DNA from: Bryocella elongata
GTDB taxonomy: Bacteria > Acidobacteriota > Terriglobia > Terriglobales > Acidobacteriaceae
Length of the DNA stretch: 64,000 nucleotides
Assembly: GCF_900108185.1 (NCBI RefSeq)
Contig: NZ_FNVA01000008.1
Span: 186,001-250,000 of the forward strand
Direction of reading: 5' to 3'
A model generated the notes under the pieces. It made no database searches, was not told the DNA's origin, and was given only the letters and a program-made list of their open reading frames with translations. A program made the position numbers and the translations under genes. Shown in pieces: positions 52,701 through 61,215 of the stretch. The stretch's first letter is position 1, and each line of letters starts with the position of its first letter.

Positions 52701-53333
52701 GGAGTTCAAGGTGCGGCTGCCGTTGATGGACAGCTGCGAGGTGCTGGGGGTATCGCCGGCGCCGCCGTGGGCTACGCCGGGGATGAAGGCCAGCAGGTTC
52801 TCCGGAGCGCGGCCGACGAGGGGAACGTTCTGGACGTCGGCGGGCGTGATGAGGGTGGAGATCTCGGAGCTGGAGCGCTCGAGCTCGATGCCTTCAGCGC
52901 TGACGCTGACGACGTCGCTGACGGCGCCGACCTGCATGTTGACGTTGATGGAGACGACCTGCGCGACGGTGGCGACGAGGTCATCGGCGACGGACTCCTT
53001 GAAGCCGGTGGCATCGACGGTGACCTTGTAGGTGCCGGGGATGACCTGAGGCGCGACGAAGGCGCCCGCGGAGTCGGAGGTTCCGCTGTAGACGGTGACG
53101 CCGGTGTTCTTGTTAAGGATGACGATCTTTGCGCCGGGGAGGAAAGCTCCGGCGGGATCGAGCACCTGACCGCGGATGGTGGCGTTGGTGTTCTGGGCGA
53201 GAGCGGGGCTGGTAAGGAGCCACGGGGTCGCGACGACGCAACCGCCCAGCACAAGGCTGCCCGCGGTCAAAGGAAGGCCGAGCAAGCGCAGAGCGCGATG
53301 CGACTTCCTGACTGGGAAAGAAGAAGAGATCAC
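49797..53333 (-). CDS. TonB-dependent receptor with carboxypeptidase-like N-domain (2)
   Basis: This encodes 1178 residues if read from the GTG at 53333, chosen because GGAGGT lies six bases upstream; a TTG at 53411 is possible but lacks such a site. A long signal region (VRKSHRALRLLGLPLTAGSLVLGG ... SPALAQ) precedes the regulatory-like domain NTNATIRGQVLDPAGAFLPGAKIVIL (about 48-75). The plug has VPLVGRAPENLLAFIPG and the TonB-receptor stretch INGSRTLNSDFLLNGVS. The barrel ends LQISGRFFF. It is an outer-membrane oligosaccharide transporter of the same class as the other two, but clearly divergent. GH5 and ROK follow downstream. Confidence 0.9.
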   Translation of the reverse strand: MISSSFPVRKSHRALRLLGLPLTAGSLVLGGCVVATPWLLTSPALAQNTNATIRGQVLDPAGAFLPGAKIVILNKNTGVTVYSGTSDSAGAFVAPQVIPGTYKVTVDATGFKESVADDLVATVAQVVSINVNMQVGAVSDVVSVSAEGIELERSSSEISTLITPADVQNVPLVGRAPENLLAFIPGVAHGGAGDTPSTSQLSINGSRTLNSDFLLNGVSLIIASTGTALALPSPDGIDQFRLLSTNAPAEYGRTAGAVLSANTNSGTNTFHGNVYYLMRNEDFDANTYFNKLKPIGNSPYTPRAKDRFFQVGGSLGGPVRIPKIYNGRDKTFFFVNYDYTIQPSTSSFTDTVPTAAQRTGDLSAALAGTSPVDGSSRTAVKVYAPGTSVAYANNQIGPIDPAAAKILALVPLPNTTGTYDKTNNRYTSNWTTQQNNTSNYLRLEARVDEQITTRDRVSVNLYRYTNTSPNAVNYNQDASGKTLSFATALLNTTWDCSCSNAWLPSVDYTRTWSDTLVMDLNMGFFRYATFRNPPGTHLSAASATGIASLPLDQMPELTSPGFSNLGADTNTNQINITNTYTPFGSITKIWGPHTFKIGASLRKNQFNSYNPASSPEGNLSFDGSITNQGATGNATTGLADFLLGKIKTGSYEQPQPPTGRRNWNVGVFLQDDYKATSKLTLNLGIRWEYESPLTIAHNIYSRFDPATGQMLAAGINASPSLNINTPKNDFSPRVGLAYSVDQKTVIRAAFGTFFGTIFQNLGGQVAFPGFDNNISYNNLGTGVAQPFSLSQGFPLTAAVVTNDPRQSPVYLAATDSSPYSISGVEFNYMSKMPVVEQWNLGFQRQLPLALTLEVNYVGNHAVHLPYNVPYNIVPLSSVDAVTLANTTKASQDAKPYPTLASWTGVDHVGNSNYNALQATVRRDFSKSLAVLSNYTYAKSMDDGSTIYNFSAPFGTANAQYTATGAYRAKDFTVSNIDATHTLNIVMIYTTAGPWWLKGWHISPVFVGHTGLPFNITQSGEISNVSQQRPNGDPSHLKLANPYLNGAALQYLDNPVIDTSSFPLTPSGPVYTTINGVRTRIVSTGFGNVPRDSNRAPGEVDFDASISKDFQVWKALKFQLRLDAFNVINHTNFTQPNSSLSVTTTANSTAATFLSSSTFGQITGTQPARKLQISGRFFF

Positions 53334-53434
53334 TGCATTACCTCCGAGAAACGCGCTGCGAAAACTCGCGGCGCCAGTTTGCCATGGACTGTTTTGGCTT
53401 TTGGTGCTCAAAACACGAGCTTCGGACAGACTTC

Positions 53435-53518
53435 CGATTGTTCAAAGACAATCGCTTAACTTCGATCCGGAGCGTCCACTATAAAAACGCAGGGCGAGCA
53501 AGATTGTCAACGATAATC
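53435..53518. promoter_or_regulatory. inverted repeats upstream of TonB receptor 2
   Basis: CGATTGT-TCAAAG-ACAATCG at 53435-53454 (perfect 7-bp arms) and a related GATTGT-CAACG-ATAATC at 53502-53518 (five of six pairs). They lie 100-185 bp upstream of the GTG and may bind the nearby ROK regulator; this is unproven. Confidence 0.45.
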
Positions 53519-53619
53519 CGTAGCTTGGACAAAATGAACAGGTGCTAGTCAAACGTTAGTCTTGAGATCGAGCAAAGCTCAAACGTTGACCCCGGCTCGA
53601 AAGGGGCAAAATGATCCAA

Positions 53620-55905
53620 TCATTTCGAGGGGGTAGCGCGGGAGAGTATCTGTGCGGCGCGCTGGGCGACGGCCGGGTTGGTGGAGAGGCTGGCCTTCTG
53701 GAGCCAGGGAAGAGCCTGACGTAGGTCCCCGAGCTCGATGAAGGTCTCAGCGGTGTCGAGCTGGGCGGGAGCGAAGGAGGGATCCGCCTGGGCGGCGGCC
53801 TGGAAGGCGGCGAGGGCCTGGGGAAGCTTTCCGCGAAGGCGGGCGAGCTGTCCGGAGAGGTCGAGCGCGAGAGCGGAGTGGGGATTGAGGGTGAGTGCAG
53901 CGTGGATCTCGGCTTTGGCCTGGGGGATGTGGCCGTTGCCGAGCAGAAGGATGGCGTAGTCGAGGTGCGGGGCGGGGTCTGAGGGTGCGAGGGAGGCGGC
54001 ACGCTGAAGCTGGAAGGCGGCTTCGCCGGTTTGGCCCTGGGCGCTGAGGAGCTTGCCGAGGTTGGAGCGCGCGGCGGCGTCGTAGGGGTTGATGGAGACG
54101 GCCTGGCGGAGAGCGGACTCGGCCTCCTGCGACTGGCCGGCCTGGGCGAGGAGTGAGCCGAGATTGTTGAGGGCGTCGGCGTAGTCCGGGCGGAGGGTGA
54201 GGGCCTTGCGAAGGTCGGAGATGGCGGAGGTCGAATCGCCCGAGTGGGTTTCGACCTGGGCTCGTTCGTAGAGCAGGAGCTCGTTGGTGGGATCGGAGGC
54301 GATGGCGGTGGTGAGGACCTGCAGGGCCTCGGTGGGGCGCGATGCGCCGGCGAGGGCGACGCCGAGGCGGCGGGCGGCGCGGGAGGATTGTGGGTCGAGC
54401 TCGAGGGCCTTGCGATAGGAGGCGATGGCCGCGTCAAGCTGGCCGTTGTGGCGCAGTGCGTCGCCTAGCTCGATGTAGAAGGCGGGCTCGCGCGGCTTCT
54501 GCTCATCGAGGAGGGTGGCGAGCTGTGGGGCTGCGCTGTTGTTGCTGGAGTCGATGACCTGGGCGACGGCGTTGTAGAGCGCATCGTCGGGGCGCGGGGT
54601 TTCGCCATCGAGCAGGTAGCGGAGGACGGGACCGTTATAGCGCGAGGTGGCTTCGTGCAGCTCGGCGAGTGGTCGTGCAGGAGCGCTGCGCTGGATGAGG
54701 TGATCAGTGACGGCGGCGTGGATGACGTCTTCGGTGCGGCGCTGCGGCATGTGGCAGGACGTGCACTGCTGCGAGTCGGTGTGCTGCTTCGTGGCGACGA
54801 GCTGCTTGAGCTTGGTGGCATGGCAGTTGAGGCAGATGTTGGCGTAGAACTGGGTGCTCTGCGGACCTTTGTGGAGGTCGTGGGGATTGTGGCAGAGCTC
54901 GCAGGTGAGCGCGCCCCTGGTGGCGAGATAGCACTTCGATTGCCTGAGGCGATAGGCGGCGTTCACGATCTCGACGTTGTTGGTGGGGCCGTGGGCGGGA
55001 TCGCGGGTGAAGTAGGCGTTGAAGGTGCTGAGCGGCTGGTTGGGATCGTAGCCAAAGGGATGCTGGTCGTAGCGGCGGATGCGGTCGGGCAGGAGGGTGC
55101 TGGTGGTCTCGAGGTGGCACTGCTCGCAGACCTGCATCTGGCGCTCGTTGGAGAGGTGTGCGGGATTGAGGATGGTGGCGTGGATCTTTGCGGTGTCCGG
55201 CTTGCGGGCTGAGGCGGCCTGCACGTGTGCGGCGCCGGGGCCGTGGCAGCGCTGGCAGTCGATGCCCATGGGGAGCGAGGTGTAGACGGGTTTGGCGGAG
55301 AGATCGCGATGCGTGGGATCGGGGATGGCGGGGTAGCCGTTGTGGCAGAACATGCACTCGTAGGCGATGACGCGGCGGGTCATGGGAGTGGCGTTGTCGA
55401 AGCCGGGGTTCATGGCGAACTCGCCGCCTTGCTGGGATCCGTTTTGGGAGTACCAGGCGAGGGGAAGCTCGATGAGGGTGCCGTCCTGCTCGCGATGGAG
55501 GAAGGTGCGGGCGTGATTGCCGCTGCCCATGACGTAGTCGATGGAGAGCTCTTCTACGTTATCGTCACGGCCATCGAAGCCCTTCTGCCAGCGGCGCTGG
55601 AAGAACCTGCCATCGTGCGCGGTGAGGGAGAAGGAGGTGGAGGACGCGGGATGGAAGTAGGTGCGGGTCTGTGCCGGAGCGGCGATGGTGGTGGCGGCTG
55701 TGGGCGCGTAGAAGGCGTGGGCCATGCCGGTTTCGTTGTAGCCGGCGGTCTCATCACGATGGCAGCGGACGCAGGATTGGGGATCGGCGTAGGCGGAGGC
55801 TGTGGTGGGAGTCGATGAGGGGTGCGGGTGCAGGAAGAGCCATGCGGCCGCGGCTCCTGCGAGGCAGAAGGCGGTGAGGCCGATGGTCCAGAGTTTGCGT
55901 GTCAC
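53620..55905 (-). CDS. seven-haem cytochrome c fused to TPR domain
   Basis: This encodes 761 residues. An N-terminal membrane anchor or signal (MTRKLWTIGLTAFCLAGAAAAWLFL) precedes seven CxxCH haem motifs: CVRCH (45-49), CMFCH, CQRCH, CEQCH, CELCH, CLNCH and CTSCH, all before residue 400. Extra histidines could be distal ligands. From about 460 to the end are seven or eight tetratricopeptide repeats (AFYIELGDALRHNGQLDAAIASYRKALELDP, ADALNNLGSLLAQAGQSQEAESALRQAVSINP and so on). The protein is periplasmic. Such fusions occur in Acidobacteriota and Planctomycetes without known function; electron transfer combined with a protein scaffold is the natural guess. It stands alone among glycan genes. 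Confidence 0.9.
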   Translation of the reverse strand: MTRKLWTIGLTAFCLAGAAAAWLFLHPHPSSTPTTASAYADPQSCVRCHRDETAGYNETGMAHAFYAPTAATTIAAPAQTRTYFHPASSTSFSLTAHDGRFFQRRWQKGFDGRDDNVEELSIDYVMGSGNHARTFLHREQDGTLIELPLAWYSQNGSQQGGEFAMNPGFDNATPMTRRVIAYECMFCHNGYPAIPDPTHRDLSAKPVYTSLPMGIDCQRCHGPGAAHVQAASARKPDTAKIHATILNPAHLSNERQMQVCEQCHLETTSTLLPDRIRRYDQHPFGYDPNQPLSTFNAYFTRDPAHGPTNNVEIVNAAYRLRQSKCYLATRGALTCELCHNPHDLHKGPQSTQFYANICLNCHATKLKQLVATKQHTDSQQCTSCHMPQRRTEDVIHAAVTDHLIQRSAPARPLAELHEATSRYNGPVLRYLLDGETPRPDDALYNAVAQVIDSSNNSAAPQLATLLDEQKPREPAFYIELGDALRHNGQLDAAIASYRKALELDPQSSRAARRLGVALAGASRPTEALQVLTTAIASDPTNELLLYERAQVETHSGDSTSAISDLRKALTLRPDYADALNNLGSLLAQAGQSQEAESALRQAVSINPYDAAARSNLGKLLSAQGQTGEAAFQLQRAASLAPSDPAPHLDYAILLLGNGHIPQAKAEIHAALTLNPHSALALDLSGQLARLRGKLPQALAAFQAAAQADPSFAPAQLDTAETFIELGDLRQALPWLQKASLSTNPAVAQRAAQILSRATPSK

Positions 55906-56045
55906 GTCGTTGTCTTATCGTTGCTCGCGGCCTTGCACTCAGGATGACAGAAGGAGTCGTACCTGACGACCGCGGTTGCCACAAATGAGCCCGGGTCCGA
56001 GAATCCGGGGCACCCGGATGGTGAAGACATCAGGCATCCTGCGAA

Positions 56046-56071
56046 CCCACGTCTCAGAAGCGAGACGTGGG
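56046..56071. repeat. R1 palindrome
   Basis: CCCACGTCTC / GAGACGTGGG, loop agaagc, with CATCCTGCGAA before and GCACCCGGA after. A partial right half (ccggggcacccggatggtg) lies at 56007-56025. Both are in the 266-bp gap between two minus-strand genes. Confidence 0.85.
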
Positions 56072-56171
56072 GCACCCGGAGCATCGCTTCTTCCGATCAG
56101 GTGTTCGTTTAGGAGCGGACAATTCTGATTGACCTTCGAGCTATGAGCTACGGGTCAGATGTTCTGGTGCG

Positions 56172-57212
56172 TTATTCCGGGGGAAGGCCGCCGAGGTAGA
56201 AGGAACTCAGGGTGTCGGCGTGCTCCGTGATGGCCGAGATGGCAGGTGAAGGGAAGCGTGCGGCGTAGGGCTTCGTCCACCAGGCGTCATCGCCGCTGGC
56301 GTTCTTCGGGACCTCCTGCTTGACCTTGGTTCGCTCTTCAAACAACGAAGGGTCGGAGAGGCCGTGGACGCAGAGGGCGACGAGCCGAGCGAGGGCGTGG
56401 TCGTTGGCGGCGTAGAGGTCTTTGCCGTTCGCTTCGCCGAACTCGGCGAGGAAGACGAGAGGCGTAAGGGCGTAGAGGTGATAGTGGAGGGCGCGCTGGC
56501 CGCGGGCCATCTCGAGCGGAAGGACGCCGTCGGGCTGAATCTGGTCGTCACCGTTCTTATAGGTGGCGAGAGCCCAGTCGAGGAGGTCGGGGCGGTTGGC
56601 GACTGCTGCGATGCCGGCGATCTCGGTACCGGCCCAGTAGAGATGGTTGTTCTGCTCGGGCCGCTTCTTCTCCTGGGCTTCGTAGTAGGCGCGGGTGGAG
56701 TCGCCGAGTTTGCCGAGCCACGTTGCGATGGCCTGGGCCTGCTGCGGAGTGTCGAAGCCGGAGTTGCGGACCTTGAGGTAGGCGACGGCCATGGCACCGG
56801 CGAGCCAGCCCTGCACGTAGTAGGCCTGCTGCGAGGACATGTGGCCGGCCATGGTGTTGTTGCGGGCCATCTGTGCGAGGAGTTTGAGGGTGCACTGCGC
56901 GGCCTCGCGAGAGCCGGTGGTGCGGAAGCGGTCGGCCATGTCGACGATGACGTGGGTGGCGTTCTTCACCGGGCCGGAGGATTCGGTGTAGGCCTTCATG
57001 AGGACGGGGTCGACGATGGAGTGGGTGGGATCGTCCTTGCGGTAGAAGCCGTCGGTGATGAGGTCGGCGGGGAGGTCGGGCTGGGTGGGGCAATTGGTTG
57101 CAACATTGGACAAAGTGACCGGCCGATTGTCCCAGGGGGAGTGGACGAGGCCATGGGCCGGTGCGAGGACACCGGCGAAGGCGAAGGCTGCGAAGAGAGG
57201 AGCGAAGCGCAT
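56172..57212 (-). CDS. exported alginate lyase family protein (PL5/AlgL-like)
   Basis: This encodes 346 residues. The signal peptide is MRFAPLFAAFAFAGVLAPAHG. The helical core matches AlgL: PVKNATHVIVDMADRFRTTGSREAAQCTLKLLAQMA (about 78-113), YYVQGWLAGAMAVAYLKVRNSG, QAQAIATWLGKLGDSTRAYYE, and the NNHLYWAGTEIAGIAAV stretch, where N-N-H-x-Y is the catalytic motif. PDGVLPLEMARGQRALHYHLYALTPLVFLAEFGE follows. It would depolymerise mannuronate- or other uronate-rich chains. It is shorter than, and only distantly similar to, the alginate-lyase-family protein at 45792. Transcription is divergent from the third TonB receptor. Confidence 0.8.
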   Translation of the reverse strand: MRFAPLFAAFAFAGVLAPAHGLVHSPWDNRPVTLSNVATNCPTQPDLPADLITDGFYRKDDPTHSIVDPVLMKAYTESSGPVKNATHVIVDMADRFRTTGSREAAQCTLKLLAQMARNNTMAGHMSSQQAYYVQGWLAGAMAVAYLKVRNSGFDTPQQAQAIATWLGKLGDSTRAYYEAQEKKRPEQNNHLYWAGTEIAGIAAVANRPDLLDWALATYKNGDDQIQPDGVLPLEMARGQRALHYHLYALTPLVFLAEFGEANGKDLYAANDHALARLVALCVHGLSDPSLFEERTKVKQEVPKNASGDDAWWTKPYAARFPSPAISAITEHADTLSSFYLGGLPPE

Positions 57213-57515
57213 GCGGTGGGATCTCCGTCACCGAGGATGAAGAAGGGACGGGAGCCCTGTCAAATGCAGTGGTAAGAAGACACGCGTTTGACTTAGGAGA
57301 AATCCATTTGATGCAAGACATTGGAGCGGGCTGCCGCGGAGCTTTGACGGATGCCGGGGGAGTGATGGAGTCCACGCTTCTCGATGCGAAGGGGGCTGTG
57401 TGTTGTGTTACATTCTGGGGTATGCAAACAGCAGGCCACAGCATGAATTGCCGTCTAAGCGATGTCAAGGTGCTCGTGTGCGTGCGATGTACGGTGCGTT
57501 GAAGAGTTGCGAATC

Positions 57516-57572
57516 TTGACATGGTTGTAACATCGCCCTAATCTGGGCAGAACCGTATCAAAAATTTGACAC
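57516..57572 (+). promoter_or_regulatory. promoter and palindromic operator of TonB receptor 3
   Basis: TTGACA (57516-57521), 17 bp, TAATCT (57539-57544). Directly after the predicted start, GTATCAAA-AA-TTTGACAC (57555-57572) forms an 18-bp palindrome with one mismatched pair, suitable for a repressor. It differs from the LacI-type operators of the neighbouring genes. Confidence 0.7.
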
Positions 57573-57770
57573 AGATCCCTTGGGGCTCATGCTCTCGAAG
57601 TATGTGATCCAACGGATTTGAGTCTGCGACTCTTTCTCTTCAAGCAACCACCCCCGTTGCTTTCGCTGTCGTTAGGGTGCATCACGTCATCATGACCTCC
57701 TGGTTGTGATTGCACTTGTCTACCCATAGCCGTAACCCGGAAGCCATCGCACAGCCGTGTCTCTCAACAG

Positions 57771-57792
57771 ACAGCTGCGACGACGCAGCTGT
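57771..57792 (+). promoter_or_regulatory. leader hairpin before TonB receptor 3
   Basis: ACAGCTGCG / CGCAGCTGT, perfect 9-bp stem with ACGA tetraloop, 33 bases before the ATG. No T run follows, so it is not a terminator; it could affect translation or stability. Confidence 0.5.
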
Positions 57793-57825
57793 GTCTTCGC
57801 ACTACCAGCAAGCAAAGGAACAACG

Positions 57826-60800
57826 ATGAAACACTTCTTACGGAGGCCTGGTAAGGCCGGTCTGCTATTTGTCGCTTCAATTGTGGTGTCCAGTGCGCTG
57901 ATGGCGCAGACGTTCCGGGGCGGAATCTCCGGTACGGTGCAGGATCCGTCCGGCGCGGTGGTGCCGAACGCGAAGATCACGCTGGTGGGACAGGACACGG
58001 GCCTGACTCGTGAGACCACCTCGACTGCGGACGGTAACTATACGTTCCAGGACCTTCCGCTGGGCAAGTACACGGTGACGATTACGGCTAATGGATTTGC
58101 GACGTCGAAGGTGGAGAACATCACGACGCGTCCGGGCGAGGTGTACTCGCTGAGCCCGAAGCTGGCAATGGCGGGATCGTCGCAGAGCGTGGACGTGAAT
58201 GCGAATGCGCTGACGCTGGATACGGAGAGCACGACGAACACCTCCGTGGTGGGCGACAAGGCTGTGGCGAACGTGCCGTTGAACGGCCGCGACTTTACGC
58301 AGCTGATCAAGATCGTTCCGGGCTACAACGGAGCTGGATCGCTGAACGGCACGCGCACGAACCAGAACAACTATCAGATCGACGGTGCAGACAACAATGA
58401 CATCTGGCAGAACGGCGCGGCGGCCAACCAGGGCGGCGTGGGTTCGATTGCCGGTGTGACGTTGCCGATCGATGCGATCGACCAGTTCAGCGTGCAGTCG
58501 CAGGGCAATGCGGAGATCGGGCGCAACGGCGGCGGGCTTATCTCGCTGGCGATCAAGAGCGGCACGAACCAGATTCATGGATCGGCGTACTACTTCAACC
58601 GCAACGAGTTCTTTGCGGCGCGAAGCCCGTTCCTGGCGACCTCAGTGCGGAAGCCGGAGCTTCGCAACCAGCAGTTCGGTGGATCGTTCGGTGGACCGAT
58701 CATGAAGAACCGTCTGTTCTACTTTGCGAACTACGAACGCCAGATGTACACGATCCAGAACAGTGCGTATGCGGTGGAGCCGACGGCGGCGTACCTGACC
58801 GAGGCGACGAGCCTGCTGGCGGCGCACGGCTTCAACGTGAACCAGCTTTCGAAGAACCTGCTGGTGTTGTGGCCGGACGCGAATGGACCTGGCGCGGCAA
58901 ACTCGAGCGGCAACTATCTCGATCCGCATCCGCAGCATGGGTATAGCGACAACGCGATCGGCAAGATCGACTGGCAGATTTCAGACCGCCAGACGCTTTC
59001 GGCGCGCGCGTTTGTGGGCACGGGACGTCAGTTTGCCGCAGTGGGCACGAACGTCTTCGACTACTACCAGGTGGCACCGGACATCACGCAGAACTTTACG
59101 GTGGCGCACAACATCGCGATTACGCCGCACATCAGCAACTTCCTGGTGGCGGGCGTGGGCGTGTTCAACCAGACGTTCAACGACGAGAACCACAGCTTCA
59201 ACATGCCGTCGCTGGGACTTGCGGATGGCGTGACGAATCCTTCGCTGTTCGGTGCGCCGACGATCACGATCACGAGCCTGGACGTGACGGGCGAGACGCA
59301 GCCGCTGGGCCGCAAGGACTACACGGGCCATCTGACGGACACGGCGACGTGGATCTTCGGCAAGCACCAGCTGCGCTTTGGTGGTGAGTACCGGCGCAAC
59401 TACATGGACCTGCAGTACCAGCGCAATGTGCGCGGCACGTTCACGTTCAACGGCACAGCGACGCAGGTGAGCTCGACGACGAACCAGCCGAACGTGACGC
59501 TGCCGGCGGGCGCGACCTCGTACTACAACGACACCACCTATGGCGGAAGCGATGTGCGTGCGCTGGCCGATTACCTGGCAGGCTATGTTGCGAGCTCCAC
59601 GTTTACGCAGGGCTACCTGCGACGCAGCATCTACCAGAACACGTTCTCGCTGTACGCGTCGGATGTGTTCCAGGTGTTGCCGAAGTTCACGCTGAACTAC
59701 GGCATTCGTTATGACTACAACGCGCCGTTCAATTCGCCGGGCACGCTGTCTGATTTCCGTCCGGGCACGAGCGGAGCGGATGCGTATGGGCTGGTGCAGC
59801 CGGGGCAGGGGATCGACAAGATCTTCCCGGGCAACTTCACGAACTTTGCACCGCGGTTTGGATTCTCGTACCAGGCGGCGCCGAAGCTGGTGGTTCGCGG
59901 CACGTATGGCATCTTCTTCGATGCGATCAACTTCAACGGCTTCTTCGACAACCGTCCGGGCAACGGCGCCGCGGCGGGTGTGCAGGCGAACCCGACCGGA
60001 GCGACGCCGGTAGAGACGCTGACGGCGACGTACTACCAGTGGCAGAATGGCGTGAATCCGTTCTCCGGTGCAGCTTCGCCCTCGGTGTTCGGCCTGGCGA
60101 CGGTGGATCCGAACTTCCGCACGGCGTATGTGCAGAACTTCAACACGAACCTGGAGTACCAGCTGGGCCGCAACACGGTGTTTCAGGCAGGTTATGTGGG
60201 TTCGCTGGGACGGCGGTTGTTCCAGCTGATTGACATCAACCAGGCGACGTTGAGCCCGACGGGCACGACGGCGACGGCGAACGTGCAGACGCGGCGTCCG
60301 TACTACACGGCTGCGAACATCACGAACGCGAAGTCGATTGCTGCGATCAACGACATCAGCAGCATTGGGACCTCGAACTACAACTCGCTGCAGCTGAGCA
60401 TTCGCACCTCGGGCTTCCATGGCCTGACGGCGCAGGGATCGTACACGTACGGACATGCGCTGGATACGGTGTCGGGCACGCGTGGCTTTGCCCCGCAGAA
60501 CTCGTACAACGTGGCGGGTGAGTATGGGAACGCCGACTTCGACGTTCGCAATACGTTCAATGGCTACGTGGTGTATGAAGCGCCGAAGTTCACGGAGAAG
60601 CTGAAGCTGCTGACGCAGGGATGGCAGGGCAACGCGTTCATCAGCGCGTTTACCGGCACGCCGTTCTCGGTGAAGTCGGGCGCGGACAACAGCCACACGG
60701 GCGAGAACCAGGACCGTGCGAACCAGATTGCGGCACCGACGGCGGGTCTGACTCGCCAGCTGGTGCGCGCGAGTGCGACGTCGGCCCCGTACTATGCGTG

Positions 60801-61116
60801 GGTTGCTCCGACTTCATGGACGGCGAATGCTGCGAACACGTTTGGTACCTCGGCGCGCAATGCGTACCGCGGACCGGCCTTCGCGACTGCGGACATGGCT
60901 CTGGTGAAGAACACGCCGGTGCATCGCGGGGTAAACTTCCAGCTGCGCGCGGAGATGTTCAACGTGTTCAACCGGACGAACCTTGCGAATCCGACGGCGA
61001 CGCTGACCTCTTCGAGCTTCGGCCGGATCTCGGCGACGCGCAACAACAGCGGAGCGCCTGGCATTGGGCCGGGTGAGCCGTTCAACGTGCAGTTCGCGGG
61101 CAAGCTGATCTTCTAA
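57826..61116 (+). CDS. TonB-dependent receptor with carboxypeptidase-like N-domain (3)
   Basis: This encodes 1096 residues. AAAGGA stands eight bases before the ATG. The signal peptide is MKHFLRRPGKAGLLFVASIVVSSALMAQ. The regulatory-like domain is FRGGISGTVQDPSGAVVPNAKITLVG ... GNYTFQDLPLGKYTVTI (30-90). The plug has VPLNGRDFTQLIKIVPGYNG and NNYQIDGADNNDIWQNG, the standard TonB-receptor DGA motif of this class. The barrel ends NVQFAGKLIF. The M28 peptidase gene follows 100 bp downstream beyond a hairpin. Neighbouring alginate-lyase-like and peptidase genes leave the substrate open: glycan or peptide. Confidence 0.93.
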   Translation: MKHFLRRPGKAGLLFVASIVVSSALMAQTFRGGISGTVQDPSGAVVPNAKITLVGQDTGLTRETTSTADGNYTFQDLPLGKYTVTITANGFATSKVENITTRPGEVYSLSPKLAMAGSSQSVDVNANALTLDTESTTNTSVVGDKAVANVPLNGRDFTQLIKIVPGYNGAGSLNGTRTNQNNYQIDGADNNDIWQNGAAANQGGVGSIAGVTLPIDAIDQFSVQSQGNAEIGRNGGGLISLAIKSGTNQIHGSAYYFNRNEFFAARSPFLATSVRKPELRNQQFGGSFGGPIMKNRLFYFANYERQMYTIQNSAYAVEPTAAYLTEATSLLAAHGFNVNQLSKNLLVLWPDANGPGAANSSGNYLDPHPQHGYSDNAIGKIDWQISDRQTLSARAFVGTGRQFAAVGTNVFDYYQVAPDITQNFTVAHNIAITPHISNFLVAGVGVFNQTFNDENHSFNMPSLGLADGVTNPSLFGAPTITITSLDVTGETQPLGRKDYTGHLTDTATWIFGKHQLRFGGEYRRNYMDLQYQRNVRGTFTFNGTATQVSSTTNQPNVTLPAGATSYYNDTTYGGSDVRALADYLAGYVASSTFTQGYLRRSIYQNTFSLYASDVFQVLPKFTLNYGIRYDYNAPFNSPGTLSDFRPGTSGADAYGLVQPGQGIDKIFPGNFTNFAPRFGFSYQAAPKLVVRGTYGIFFDAINFNGFFDNRPGNGAAAGVQANPTGATPVETLTATYYQWQNGVNPFSGAASPSVFGLATVDPNFRTAYVQNFNTNLEYQLGRNTVFQAGYVGSLGRRLFQLIDINQATLSPTGTTATANVQTRRPYYTAANITNAKSIAAINDISSIGTSNYNSLQLSIRTSGFHGLTAQGSYTYGHALDTVSGTRGFAPQNSYNVAGEYGNADFDVRNTFNGYVVYEAPKFTEKLKLLTQGWQGNAFISAFTGTPFSVKSGADNSHTGENQDRANQIAAPTAGLTRQLVRASATSAPYYAWVAPTSWTANAANTFGTSARNAYRGPAFATADMALVKNTPVHRGVNFQLRAEMFNVFNRTNLANPTATLTSSSFGRISATRNNSGAPGIGPGEPFNVQFAGKLIF

Positions 61117-61137
61117 GGCTGCCTGTGGGTGCGTTTT

Positions 61138-61175
61138 TTTGGCCGGCTGTGAAGTCTCTTTCGCAGCCGGCCAAA
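61138..61175 (+). terminator. hairpin after TonB receptor 3
   Basis: TTTGGCCGGCTG / CAGCCGGCCAAA, perfect 12-bp arms with a 14-base loop, preceded by TTTTTTT and followed by ttcatttc. It lacks a long T run after the stem, so termination may be partial. Confidence 0.65.
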
Positions 61176-61215
61176 TTCATTTCTACTTAAGCATTCCCGC
61201 AACAGGAGCTGTTCG

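Larger units (their letters stand above)
57213..57825. other. 613-bp divergent control region before TonB receptor 3
   Basis: The left half (57213-57510) shows no coding pattern and holds the lyase promoter. The right half has a strong promoter, a palindrome and a leader hairpin (separate entries), implying an untranslated leader of about 275 nt for the receptor message. Confidence 0.65.
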
